Source: Algoriphagus yeomjeoni (GTDB taxonomy: Bacteria; Bacteroidota; Bacteroidia; Cytophagales; Cyclobacteriaceae). From it: a DNA stretch of 64,000 bases. Position 1 is the first letter of the stretch. Every line of letters begins with the position of its first letter. The translations under genes and the position numbers were made by a program. Below are positions 9,862-17,659 of this stretch, one piece after another. Under the pieces are notes generated by a model. That model had not been told where the DNA came from, ran no database searches, and saw only the letters and a program-made list of their open reading frames with translations. The stretch covers positions 186,001 through 250,000 of the forward strand of contig NZ_QLLK01000001.1 in assembly GCF_003259505.1 (NCBI RefSeq). Reading direction: 5' to 3'.

Positions 9862-9945
9862 TTATAAATTTTCAAAGGTGAGATGGAATTCCGCATTCAT
9901 CATAATCTTCACGCCGTGTGTCGATGGAGTCATGCTCGATTTCAT
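9862..9945 (-). CDS. Putative 27-residue leader ORF of the MKSS type
   Basis: A short ORF on the sense strand of the TonB-like gene, beginning with ATGAAATCGAGC and encoding MKSSMTPSTHGVKIMMNAEF plus seven more residues ending FENL. Its TAA is 5 nt before the ATG at 9856. The opening 12-mer occurs twice more in the window in the same position relative to a gene (15680-15742 and 48030-48137). The peptide shares an MKSS-x-P-x-GV pattern with the second copy and a FH stretch with the third. I infer a leader peptide or conserved 5' UTR element. No known family recognised. Confidence 0.45.
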   Translation of the reverse strand: MKSSMTPSTHGVKIMMNAEFHLTFENL

Positions 9946-10100
9946 TTCAATAGTACATTGTGTATCGTCAGCCACCTATTGAAAAATAAATGCCACAGGT
10001 TGAAATCGGCCTAAAATAGCTCTATTCTCCACTTTTCAAAAAATATCGAAAAAAGAGTGTATCGAAAACGAACAGTGTTATTTCACCTTTGGACATAAAA

Positions 10101-10127
10101 AATCCCCGAACGTTATGTCCGAGGATT
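10101..10127 (-). terminator. Rho-independent terminator of the superoxide dismutase gene
   Basis: On the minus strand an 8-bp stem (AATCCTCG / CGGGGATT, one T-G wobble) closes an 11-nt loop and is followed by a run of T. It lies 21 nt past the sod stop codon. Confidence 0.8.
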
Positions 10128-10147
10128 CAAATTTTAGCTTTACCAGC

Positions 10148-10759
10148 TTATTTCTTCAACGCTTCTATATAGTTCGCGTTTGCTTGATCCCAATTGATTA
10201 CATTCCAGAAAGCGGCAATGTAATCAGGTCTCTTGTTTTGGTAATTTAGATAATATGCATGTTCCCATACATCCAGTCCAATGATAGGGGTTCCCTTTAT
10301 CTCTGCTACGTCCATCAGAGGATTATCTTGATTTGCAGTAGAAACCACCTCAAGCTTATCTGCTGCAGTCAAAATCAACCAAGCCCAGCCAGAACCGAAT
10401 CTTGTTGCAGCTGCTTTGTTGAAAACTTCTTTGAAGGATTCAAAGTTGACAAACTTATCATTGATTGCATTTGCCAAATCTCCAGTTGGAGCTCCGCCAC
10501 CTGTAGGAGACATGATTTTCCAGAAAAGGCTATGGTTATAGTGTCCGCCACCATTATTTCTTACTGCTGTATTTGATCCAGCAACCTGAAGCAATTCTTC
10601 CAAAGATTTGCCTGCTAGGTCAGTCCCTTCAATTGCGTTGTTAAGGTTAGTTACATATCCATTGTGGTGCTTGCCATGGTGTATTTCCATGGTTTTAGCA
10701 TCAATGTTGGGTTCCAAAGCCGTCGTGGCATAAGGTAAAGATGGAAGTTCGAAAGCCAT
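10148..10759 (-). CDS. sodA: Superoxide dismutase, Mn/Fe type
   Basis: A 203-residue cytoplasmic enzyme that dismutates superoxide to hydrogen peroxide and oxygen. The metal ligands are visible: H27 in [12 protein letters not shown], the His of [11 protein letters not shown], and the Asp and His of [20 protein letters not shown]. There is no signal peptide, so it acts in the cytoplasm. Sequence alone leaves Mn versus Fe preference open, so the sodA symbol is a family label. It is a single gene with its own terminator and lies downstream of tadA on the same strand, separated by about 105 nt of non-coding sequence. Confidence 0.95.
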   Translation of the reverse strand: MAFELPSLPYATTALEPNIDAKTMEIHHGKHHNGYVTNLNNAIEGTDLAGKSLEELLQVAGSNTAVRNNGGGHYNHSLFWKIMSPTGGGAPTGDLANAINDKFVNFESFKEVFNKAAATRFGSGWAWLILTAADKLEVVSTANQDNPLMDVAEIKGTPIIGLDVWEHAYYLNYQNKRPDYIAAFWNVINWDQANANYIEALKK

Positions 10760-10864
10760 TTTGTTTTAATTTTAAGGTTAAAAGATTGATTTAAAAATCT
10801 TACGAATAATCTGTTTTATCAACCAATCGAAAACGAAAAAGGTTCTTTAGTGATCAATTTCCTT

Positions 10865-11314
10865 TTATTTTCTCAGTTTTTTGAAAAATTCGAGCAAAAG
10901 CTGTTCGGATTCTAAGCCCAAACTTCCTGCAATTACTTTTGTTTTGGGGTGCAAAATTGCCGGATTACTCTGCAAAAACCCTCTTTTAAGATCGGATGCT
11001 CCATAATGGATTTCGCCGATCTGCGACCAAAATAGGGCCCCTCCGCACATCACGCAGGGCTCCAAAGTCACATACAGCCTACAATCATTCAGGTATTTAG
11101 CTCCCATGTAATTTGCCGCCGAAGTTATAGCAAGCATTTCGGCGTGGGCAGTGACATCATTAAGCTTCTCGGTCTGATTATAGGCTTTCGCGATGATTCT
11201 ATTTTTTGAAACTATCACAGCACCAACAGGTATCTCTCCCTCTTCAAAAGCAATTTTTGCTTGCTTGAGAGCTTCATTCATGAAGTACTCGTTGCTATAA
11301 AGTTCTATTTCCAA
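10865..11314 (-). CDS. tadA: tRNA-specific adenosine deaminase / nucleoside deaminase
   Basis: A 149-residue zinc-dependent deaminase of the cytidine-deaminase superfamily. The zinc/catalytic motif HAEM gives H57 and E59, and LEPCVMCGGALFWSQI gives C87 and C90. The N-terminal FMNEALKQAKIAFEEGEIPVG is characteristic of TadA, which converts the wobble adenosine of tRNA-Arg(ACG) to inosine. Guanine deaminase-like paralogues look similar, so the specificity is inferred from family resemblance. The gene starts 6 nt after the stop of the PiT-like transporter gene, so the two are likely co-transcribed. Confidence 0.85.
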   Translation of the reverse strand: MEIELYSNEYFMNEALKQAKIAFEEGEIPVGAVIVSKNRIIAKAYNQTEKLNDVTAHAEMLAITSAANYMGAKYLNDCRLYVTLEPCVMCGGALFWSQIGEIHYGASDLKRGFLQSNPAILHPKTKVIAGSLGLESEQLLLEFFKKLRK

Positions 11315-11320
11315 AGCGGT

Positions 11321-12451
11321 CTAGAAGAAGTCCAAGATCTCGTTTCTCACACCATCATTGATGATAAATGCTAGAATCAAGGAAACTACCAAACCTATAA
11401 ATGCTTTGAAGACGTCCTTCCTAGCTAGTCTAAATGCACGGAATAACCAGGCATTTCTCTTTTCCGCTTTGGCATGCTTACCGAGTGCAATCGCTATTTC
11501 TCTTCCGCCAAGCAATCCAATAAATACCCAAGTAGTACTCATCGGAACATTGCTATAAAGCTTAAAGTAGAATAGGATGATAGCATACACAAAATCTACT
11601 ATGGTTGCTGCACGAACGTCTGTAACACTGGTTTTCTCATTAACAATTCCCTGTATTTTATCTCCCTTCATGTAGAAAAGAAAACCCAGACCAATAAACA
11701 CGAAACCAGTGTAAACAGCGAATTCTACTACATCCAATTGTCTAGGTAGGAACACTGCAATATTCGCAGCATCTTGCATAATCCATACCGCCCAGAGCGT
11801 ACCAGAGGTGATCCACTGCAGGTAAATCCAATACGGAGCAGGCTTTCCTTTTAGGTAGTTTTTGACAAATCTCTCAAGAACAAACCAAACAGCAATAGCA
11901 ATTGAAAAGGCTAAAATATACCCTACAAAGCTTTTAAACATAACACTAACAATAGTCCCTGCTTTGTAAGTGAATACATTCAATAATAAAAATGTAGTGG
12001 AAACAGGCATTCTCAGCCTAGTCATAATAAGGAGTACAATCGGAGCTGCAAGCTGAAGGAAAACAAAGCTAGTAGGCGCCTTGTCCAATCCAGGTACACT
12101 TAATCGTTCATAACTCACATCACCATTAAAGGTGATCCAGCTATACGTGACAGTTGCCACAAAGATCAAACCCATAAATAACCACAACCAATACCATTTC
12201 TTACTATGATTTGAGGCTATAAATGTCCCGATTGTTTGAATACTATCATTTGCAATAGCAGAGTAGGCGGCTAATGCAAACCCAAACCACATAGCTGCAT
12301 AGGTGTATGGGGTGATTACCGCAGCGATGGATATGAGTACACAAATGACGATTAAAAAAGATTTCTCCTTCTTAGTAAAATCGAACAACGAATACGCTCC
12401 TTTGGAAAGCTTATCCTGATTAATGTTTTGGTCTATTTTTTTCTTGGCCAT
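11321..12451 (-). CDS. PiT-superfamily-like integral membrane permease
   Basis: A 376-residue protein with about ten membrane segments. Two internal repeats resemble the inorganic phosphate transporter (PiT) family: YSAIANDSIQTIGTFIAS (about 62-79) pairs with IMQDAANIAVFLPR in the second half, and RMPVSTTFLLLN pairs with NVPMSTTWVFIGLLGGREIA. In PiT proteins the ND-x-AN and P-x-STT motifs line the substrate path, so phosphate or another oxyanion is plausible but unproven. The cytosolic N-terminus is Lys-rich. It is transcribed divergently from a second phosphate-type transporter (12695) of an unrelated family, and upstream of tadA in the same orientation. Confidence 0.7.
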   Translation of the reverse strand: MAKKKIDQNINQDKLSKGAYSLFDFTKKEKSFLIVICVLISIAAVITPYTYAAMWFGFALAAYSAIANDSIQTIGTFIASNHSKKWYWLWLFMGLIFVATVTYSWITFNGDVSYERLSVPGLDKAPTSFVFLQLAAPIVLLIMTRLRMPVSTTFLLLNVFTYKAGTIVSVMFKSFVGYILAFSIAIAVWFVLERFVKNYLKGKPAPYWIYLQWITSGTLWAVWIMQDAANIAVFLPRQLDVVEFAVYTGFVFIGLGFLFYMKGDKIQGIVNEKTSVTDVRAATIVDFVYAIILFYFKLYSNVPMSTTWVFIGLLGGREIAIALGKHAKAEKRNAWLFRAFRLARKDVFKAFIGLVVSLILAFIINDGVRNEILDFF

Positions 12452-12474
12452 GATTTGGCTTTTGGTCTGTCGCG

Positions 12475-12482
12475 CAAAATTA
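12475..12482 (-). promoter_or_regulatory. Candidate Bacteroidota -7 box for the PiT-like gene
   Basis: On the minus strand the sequence TAATTTTG matches the TAnnTTTG -7 consensus about 23 nt upstream of the start codon at 12451. A convincing TTTG -33 box at the usual 19-21 nt spacing is not evident, so this is tentative. Confidence 0.35.
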
Positions 12483-12694
12483 AAGAAGATATACTTCTAT
12501 CCATGTTATCAAATTGTTAAGTAAACACAATTCCTCTTCTAAAAGATAGTTTTATCTTGTTTTTCGCAAAAAAATTTCAACTTTTGCCCAATATTTTATC
12601 AAAAATTTGGATTCTCGCTTAGTTCCGTTCTAATTCATAAGCCCTTAACCCTTAGATAAAATAAAGTATACAGAATAACTTCTGAATCTAATAG

Positions 12695-13804
12695 ATGGAG
12701 AGCTTAGAACCGGAAAAAGAAAAAGTAAATAAGACTAAAAGCTATGTAATGATGCTTTTGGCTCTTCTGTTATTCATCTTCGCGATTGATTTGCTCACTG
12801 TGGCAATGAGCCATTTGAACAATGACGTGGCAGAAAATATCCTTCTTGCTACAAGAAACCCCTTTGTCAGTCTTTTCATTGGCCTTCTAATGACTGCCCT
12901 TATCCAGAGCAGCTCCACAGTGACCGCCAGCATAGTCGCAGTAGTCGCCGCTGGCAACTTAACCTTAGAACAAGCTGTACCGATGGTCATGGGTGCCAAT
13001 ATAGGAACGACTTTAACCTCTACGCTGGTTTCTCTTTCCTATATCATGAACAAGAAGCAATTCAAGCGTGCCCTATCCGCGGGAATGCTGCATGATATAT
13101 TTAATATTTTCACAGTTGTTCTTCTCCTTCCACTTGAAATATATTTTGGTTTTTTATCCAAAATTTCGATCCAAATAGCCGATTTATTCATTCCGGATGA
13201 ATCCTACTCAGGGCCGATCGTTTACAATAAAGTTTTTACCAGACCGATCTCTGAATGGATCACGAGTACTATAGATATTCCATTCCTAACAATGATCCTT
13301 TCAATCTTCTTGGTTTTTGCAGCTATTAAGATCCTGTCCACATCGGTGTATAAGGCATTCGTTCTCAATAGCTTTCAGGATATCAACAAGCTGATTTTCA
13401 AGAATCCCTACATGGCTTTTATCTATGGGACTTTCTTCACTGCGGCGGTGCAGTCTAGTACAGTGACTACTTCACTGGTAGTACCCTTGGTGGCGAATAA
13501 AAAAGTATCCGTGAAAAAGTCTTTTCCCTTCATCATCGGGGCCAATATAGGAACCACCATTACCGCAGGAATTGCTGCCATTTATAAGACTGAAGCTGCT
13601 ATAGCATTGGCAATAGTTCACTTCCTATTCAATTTGATTGGAGCATTGATTTTCCTTCCATTTCCTACCGTCAGGAATATTCCTGTGATTCTGGCTTTGT
13701 ATATGGGCAAAAAGTCTGTTAAAAGTAGGTTCTTAGGTTTTGCTTATATCCTGTTGACTTTCTTCATCATTCCTTTTTTGCTGATTTACTTCAGTAACGA
13801 TTGA
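12695..13804 (+). CDS. Na+/phosphate symporter family (PNaS/NptA-like) protein
   Basis: A 369-residue membrane protein with two inverted Na_Pi_cotrans repeats. The first reads LIQSSSTVTASIVAVVAAG then MGANIGTTLTSTLVS. The second reads AAVQSSTVTTSLVVPLVA then IIGANIGTTITAGIAA. The QSSS and GANIGTT motifs form the substrate and sodium sites in this family, which moves phosphate with Na+. There is no C-terminal PhoU-like domain, so this is the short form. It is divergent from a PiT-like permease and its last 19 nt overlap the convergent deoC gene tail to tail. Confidence 0.88.
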   Translation: MESLEPEKEKVNKTKSYVMMLLALLLFIFAIDLLTVAMSHLNNDVAENILLATRNPFVSLFIGLLMTALIQSSSTVTASIVAVVAAGNLTLEQAVPMVMGANIGTTLTSTLVSLSYIMNKKQFKRALSAGMLHDIFNIFTVVLLLPLEIYFGFLSKISIQIADLFIPDESYSGPIVYNKVFTRPISEWITSTIDIPFLTMILSIFLVFAAIKILSTSVYKAFVLNSFQDINKLIFKNPYMAFIYGTFFTAAVQSSTVTTSLVVPLVANKKVSVKKSFPFIIGANIGTTITAGIAAIYKTEAAIALAIVHFLFNLIGALIFLPFPTVRNIPVILALYMGKKSVKSRFLGFAYILLTFFIIPFLLIYFSND

Positions 13805-14460
13805 GAATTTCTCCAAGCTTCCATTAATGCTTTTGCAGAGCTGCTGCCCAGCCTATCAGCACCCGCTTTAATAAGGTCCAGTGCTAAGTCTAGCGTTTTG
13901 ATTCCACCGCTTGCCTTGATACCTAGTGAAGAAGATAAATTTTCCCGCATCAATTTGATATCCTCCACTTTGGCTCCATGTGAAGCATATCCAGTGGATG
14001 TTTTCACAAAATCAGCCCCAGCATCCTGACAAATCATGCAAGCTTCCACAAGTTGCTTTTCATTCAAATTGGCTGTTTCAATGATGACCTTTAGAATTCT
14101 TTCTTCCTCATGGCAAATCTTTGCTATCTGCGCGATTTCAATTTTTGGCCAATTCATCCCCGAATGATAGGCCGTTTGGGACCAAACCAAATCCAGTTCA
14201 TCTGCACCTTGTCGGATCGCTTCCTTAGTTTCAAATACTTTGGTAGCTGTGTCGCTATATCCAAAAGGGAAGCCGATCACGGTTACTAGCTGAATATTCT
14301 CTTCCCCTAATTCCCTACGGACTTTTTTCAGCCAAAATGGAGGCACACAGACTCCTACAAATTGCTCATCAATTGCTTCTCTGACTAATAAATCCACTTC
14401 AATTCCAATCATAGTCGGCTTTAAAAGAGTGGATTCTAAAAAGCGATTCAGCTTATTCAT
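13786..14460 (-). CDS. deoC: Deoxyribose-phosphate aldolase
   Basis: A 224-residue class I aldolase that cleaves 2-deoxyribose-5-phosphate to glyceraldehyde-3-phosphate and acetaldehyde in deoxynucleoside catabolism. Catalytic features are visible: GADELDLVW (Asp), ILKVIIETANL (Lys near mid-protein) and FVKTSTGYASHGA, which carries the Schiff-base Lys. GIKASGGIKT follows as expected. The start overlaps the 3' end of the dehydrogenase gene by 8 nt, indicating translational coupling. The 3' end overlaps the convergent transporter gene by 19 nt. Confidence 0.94.
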   Translation of the reverse strand: MNKLNRFLESTLLKPTMIGIEVDLLVREAIDEQFVGVCVPPFWLKKVRRELGEENIQLVTVIGFPFGYSDTATKVFETKEAIRQGADELDLVWSQTAYHSGMNWPKIEIAQIAKICHEEERILKVIIETANLNEKQLVEACMICQDAGADFVKTSTGYASHGAKVEDIKLMRENLSSSLGIKASGGIKTLDLALDLIKAGADRLGSSSAKALMEAWRNSQSLLK

Positions 14461-15661
14461 GTTGATTTACAAATTCATTCAAATAAATAAACTCAATAGT
14501 CAAGTCACCATCCCGAGCAACTGTCGCCCGCTCCAGAATCCCGGAATTATCTTCCAATAGTGCAGGAACCACCCATTTTATCAATTGAATCCCAAATTCC
14601 TGACTTGCCTCTCGGGGTAGCTCACAGGGCAAATTGTCTATCGCCATGACCGATATACTCGTCTGACTTCCAAAGGCTGGAATTTTCTCACCCGTTTCAC
14701 GGTCTACATCGTAGACTGGATCAGTGATCGTGCTGGAAGTAAGTGTAGTCGGAATAGATCCACCCACATCGCAGCTCACATCTGCAATCACCGATAGTTG
14801 AAAATCCTCTCCTGCGATATCCTTCAATTCAAATAACCTTGGGGCGTCTGGATCCCAGTAAGCTCCAGAAATAAGTATCTCGCCCGCTTCTGCAAACTTC
14901 TGAAAATGGCTTTCATATTTCTCAGGAAAGGAATGGAATTCCTGTTTGTCATACCCTCCATCTGATTTTCTTCTATTATAGTCCGATGAGCTCAATTGTA
15001 CATAGACGGGCTCATCAAAGTACGCATGCAGAAAATCATGTACAGAAACCTCCCGTATTTTCATAGCATTCAAGATCTCCAAAGCTCCTCTTCCTACGCG
15101 ACCAGATCCGGTGAGGATAATTTTCACTGGGGGCAATTGAACCTTTGCAAGCTCAAAATGAAGCTTCTTCAGGTCTGCACATTCATTTGCCCGCTTAATC
15201 TCAAAAAGGTCTGTTTTCTTTCCATAGGTCCAGAATGCATTGTAAGCTCCTACGATTCCTGCCCATCTTCCGAAAGCTACCACACGATTTCCTTCCTCAT
15301 TTTTCAAAACCTCATAGTCAATCAGTCGGATTTTTTTGTCCAGGACAGCTTGGAGCAGTTTTCTATTGTAGGCTTGCTTTTTGATCGTATGAGAAAAGAA
15401 AAAATACGTCTTCTCCTCTAGCAACTGGTCAACGGGAACTTCCTTCACACCAAAAAGAACATCACAATCTGAAATATCATCAACTACTTCTATCCCTAAA
15501 TCAATAAATTCCTGATCTGTGAATGCCCGGAAAGGACTGGCTTGCACTTGTACGCTAATCTTACCGGCATATTCCTCCTGAATGCTTTTCAGTTGCTCCG
15601 GCGTAAATGGAACACGTTTATCAGGTGGGTTTTTTCCTTCGCGGATTATTCCGATTTTCAT
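14453..15661 (-). CDS. Saccharopine/alanine dehydrogenase-like NAD(P)-dependent oxidoreductase
   Basis: A 402-residue protein with an alanine-dehydrogenase/transhydrogenase N-terminal domain (IGIIREGKNPPDKRVPFTPE at 3-22) and a Rossmann domain with the dinucleotide motif ILTGSGRVGRGALEIL. The stretch VVAFGRWAGIVGAYNAFWTYG resembles eukaryotic-type lysine-ketoglutarate reductase/saccharopine dehydrogenase proteins. An L-lysine-linked amino-acid oxidoreductase is therefore the best guess, with alanine dehydrogenase less likely. It is coupled to deoC by an 8-nt overlap, an unusual pairing metabolically. An MKSS-type leader ORF (15680-15742) precedes the start by 18 nt. Confidence 0.75.
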   Translation of the reverse strand: MKIGIIREGKNPPDKRVPFTPEQLKSIQEEYAGKISVQVQASPFRAFTDQEFIDLGIEVVDDISDCDVLFGVKEVPVDQLLEEKTYFFFSHTIKKQAYNRKLLQAVLDKKIRLIDYEVLKNEEGNRVVAFGRWAGIVGAYNAFWTYGKKTDLFEIKRANECADLKKLHFELAKVQLPPVKIILTGSGRVGRGALEILNAMKIREVSVHDFLHAYFDEPVYVQLSSSDYNRRKSDGGYDKQEFHSFPEKYESHFQKFAEAGEILISGAYWDPDAPRLFELKDIAGEDFQLSVIADVSCDVGGSIPTTLTSSTITDPVYDVDRETGEKIPAFGSQTSISVMAIDNLPCELPREASQEFGIQLIKWVVPALLEDNSGILERATVARDGDLTIEFIYLNEFVNQHE

Positions 15662-15679
15662 ATTTTTATAATTTGATCT

Positions 15680-15742
15680 TTAATGGCCATCCCTCTGTAA
15701 GCTGCTAAGCGTCACGCCTGGATCGGGCAGGCTCGATTTCAT
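15680..15742 (-). CDS. Putative 20-residue leader ORF of the MKSS type
   Basis: The sense-strand ORF upstream of the dehydrogenase gene opens with ATGAAATCGAGC and encodes MKSSLPDPGVTLSSLQRDGH. Its TAA lies 18 nt before the ATG at 15661. It aligns with the leader at 9862-9945 as MKSS-x-x-P-x-GV, and the DNA shares GGCGTGA at the matching place. It shares a GGCCA-x-T-x-A block near its end with the third copy at 48030-48137. The role is inferred only from position and recurrence. Confidence 0.45.
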   Translation of the reverse strand: MKSSLPDPGVTLSSLQRDGH

Positions 15743-15778
15743 AAAAATTATAGTTGCTTCAAAATTTAATATACTTCA

Positions 15779-16357
15779 ATGAATTATGTACTGCTAGCCC
15801 TGAGCTGGATCATATTTTACACACTACATACCCTGCTGGCAGCATCCAAGTTAAAAAGAATTTTGGAGGTAAAATGGGGAGGAGCTTACAAATGGTACCG
15901 TTTAGTCTACACCTTAATTTCCCTGATACTTTTATTTGGTATCATGATTCAAGCAGTCTTAATTCCGAAAACTACATTGATTCCAAAAAGCGACTTTACA
16001 GATTATCTGGGATATATGCTTGCAGGATTTGGGACGATCATTGCTACCAAATCAAGCAAAAACTACTCAATAAAGCGCTTTCTTGGAATTAAACCCAGCT
16101 CAATGGATTCTGAAGAATTGATTACAACCGGTCTTTATGCCAAGGTCCGACATCCGCTCTATTCTGGATTGGTGTTGATTTTTCTTGGGTATTTTCTATT
16201 CGCAGGGACGATTAGCTCTGTAGTTCATCTCGGTTGTTTATTGCTCTATTTACCACTTGGGATATACTATGAGGAAAAAAATCTGATTGTTCAGTTTGGA
16301 GAAGCCTACCAAAAATACAAGGCAGCAGTCCCCGCAATTATCCCAAGATTCTGGTAA
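15779..16357 (+). CDS. Membrane-bound methyltransferase of the isoprenylcysteine/phospholipid methyltransferase (ICMT/PEMT) type
   Basis: A 192-residue protein with about five membrane segments. The C-terminal signature TGLYAKVRHPLYSGLVLI followed by YYEEKNLIVQFGEAYQKYK is that of the ICMT/PEMT superfamily, where the RHP and E-x-x-L residues hold SAM. The substrate could be a lipid or prenylated compound; there is no neighbour evidence. NnrU-like membrane proteins share the same N-terminal layout. It is a single gene, divergent from the dehydrogenase/deoC unit, with only 117 nt between starts. Confidence 0.8.
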   Translation: MNYVLLALSWIIFYTLHTLLAASKLKRILEVKWGGAYKWYRLVYTLISLILLFGIMIQAVLIPKTTLIPKSDFTDYLGYMLAGFGTIIATKSSKNYSIKRFLGIKPSSMDSEELITTGLYAKVRHPLYSGLVLIFLGYFLFAGTISSVVHLGCLLLYLPLGIYYEEKNLIVQFGEAYQKYKAAVPAIIPRFW

Positions 16358-16421
16358 CCAATGCAAGTTTTGATCTGGACAATTGAAAATTGAGCCTTGA
16401 ATTTGTCAATTGAAAATTCCT

Positions 16422-17024
16422 CTAGTCAAGCCTAGGCAAACTCAACTTATACTTTACAGAAAGCATCCTGATTGCGATGATTACAGAGATAGAAATCAAT
16501 AAATTAATATCCCGAGGGACCTGGAAATAATTCAGAATCAAATAAACAATCGCACCCGCTAGGCAAGCTGAAGCATAGACTTCCTTTCGAAATAATATAG
16601 GAATTTCATTCGTCAGGGTATCTCTGATCACACCACCCATCACGGCAGAAAACATCCCCATAATAGCCGCGATCTCTGGCCTCATCCCGAGACTCAGTGC
16701 TTTTTCAACACCTAGAACGGTGAAAAAAGCAATCCCTAGTGTATCAAAAAGAAAGAAGGTTTTGCGAAGCTTACTTAGGAATCTTGGAAAAATAAAAGCC
16801 CCTAAAACTCCAAGAAGAATAGCATATAGAAACATTACATCCGCTATCCAAACTAGTGGATAACTATCGAGCAAAATATCTCTGAGGGTACCACCACCTA
16901 TAGCCGTAATAAACCCAGTGAATCCTGCACCAAACATGTCGTGCTCCCGCTCCCGGATCGCCAAAGCCCCGGAAATCGCAAAAACAAAAGTTCCAACCAG
17001 TTCTAACCCGTATTGTAAATCCAT
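16422..17024 (-). CDS. Trimeric intracellular cation (TRIC) channel family protein
   Basis: A 200-residue protein with seven predicted membrane segments and the duplicated UPF0126/YadS domain. Repeat one reads GTFVFAISGALAIRE then TAIGGGTLRDILLD. Repeat two reads GMFSAVMGGVIRDTLTNEIP. The paired GGGxxRD / GGVIRD motifs are the family hallmark. Bacterial TRIC homologues form homotrimeric monovalent-cation-permeable channels; some relatives have been linked to glycine transport. It lies 11 nt after the methyltransferase at 17036 and is probably the last gene of a three-gene unit with that gene and the patatin. Confidence 0.9.
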   Translation of the reverse strand: MDLQYGLELVGTFVFAISGALAIREREHDMFGAGFTGFITAIGGGTLRDILLDSYPLVWIADVMFLYAILLGVLGAFIFPRFLSKLRKTFFLFDTLGIAFFTVLGVEKALSLGMRPEIAAIMGMFSAVMGGVIRDTLTNEIPILFRKEVYASACLAGAIVYLILNYFQVPRDINLLISISVIIAIRMLSVKYKLSLPRLD

Positions 17025-17035
17025 AGTCTCAGCTT

Positions 17036-17659
17036 TCAGTTTTCCATTTCTTTTTGCATCACGAAAACTCCCATTTCCCTTTGCTCCAGCACCAAAACGG
17101 TTTTGGGTGTTTCCAAAAAGGTCAATCCAAGTTGCTCAAATTTCTCTAGGTGCGCTTCAGTCAGTAAAAACCTTTCAGAACCATCAGGAAGCAGATATTT
17201 TCCACCTCCAAGGTCTTGGCTTTTTCCCAAAACACCTCCAAAAGCTGTGGTCATTCTAAACCATAAAATTCCGCCTGACTTCAGCACTCGGAGCATTTCA
17301 TTCATCATCTGCCAAAAATCACTTTCATCATGCGCGAAGTGTAAAACTGCTGAGCAAATAACTGCATCAAAAGCTTGATTATGAAATGGTATTTCCTCCA
17401 ATCCAGCCAGCTGAAACCTATGGGCATCATAGTTCTTGTCCAGACTTTTTGCCATGAATCTGCAGTACTGAATCGCAGTCTCATTCTGATCAATTCCAAA
17501 TAGCTGATAGCCTTCATTGATGAAATAGACAGCATTTCTTCCCTCGCCGCAGCCAGCATCTAAGATTCTCATTTCCGTAGAAAACCTTCCCTTCAGAATC
17601 TGATCCAGTAGGTAGATGTCGATATTTCCAAGCAATTTATTGAGTTCAGAGATATTCAT
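17036..17659 (-). CDS. Class I SAM-dependent methyltransferase (TehB/UbiE-like)
   Basis: A 207-residue soluble methyltransferase. Motif I is MRILDAGCGEGRNAVYFI (about 31-48), followed by GYQLFGIDQNE with the acidic ribose ligand. AFDAVICSAVLHFAHDESDF is the motif II region. The sequence resembles small tellurite-resistance or generic methyltransferases; the substrate is not predictable. Its start overlaps the 3' end of the patatin gene by 14 nt, so the two are translationally coupled. Confidence 0.85.
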   Translation of the reverse strand: MNISELNKLLGNIDIYLLDQILKGRFSTEMRILDAGCGEGRNAVYFINEGYQLFGIDQNETAIQYCRFMAKSLDKNYDAHRFQLAGLEEIPFHNQAFDAVICSAVLHFAHDESDFWQMMNEMLRVLKSGGILWFRMTTAFGGVLGKSQDLGGGKYLLPDGSERFLLTEAHLEKFEQLGLTFLETPKTVLVLEQREMGVFVMQKEMEN

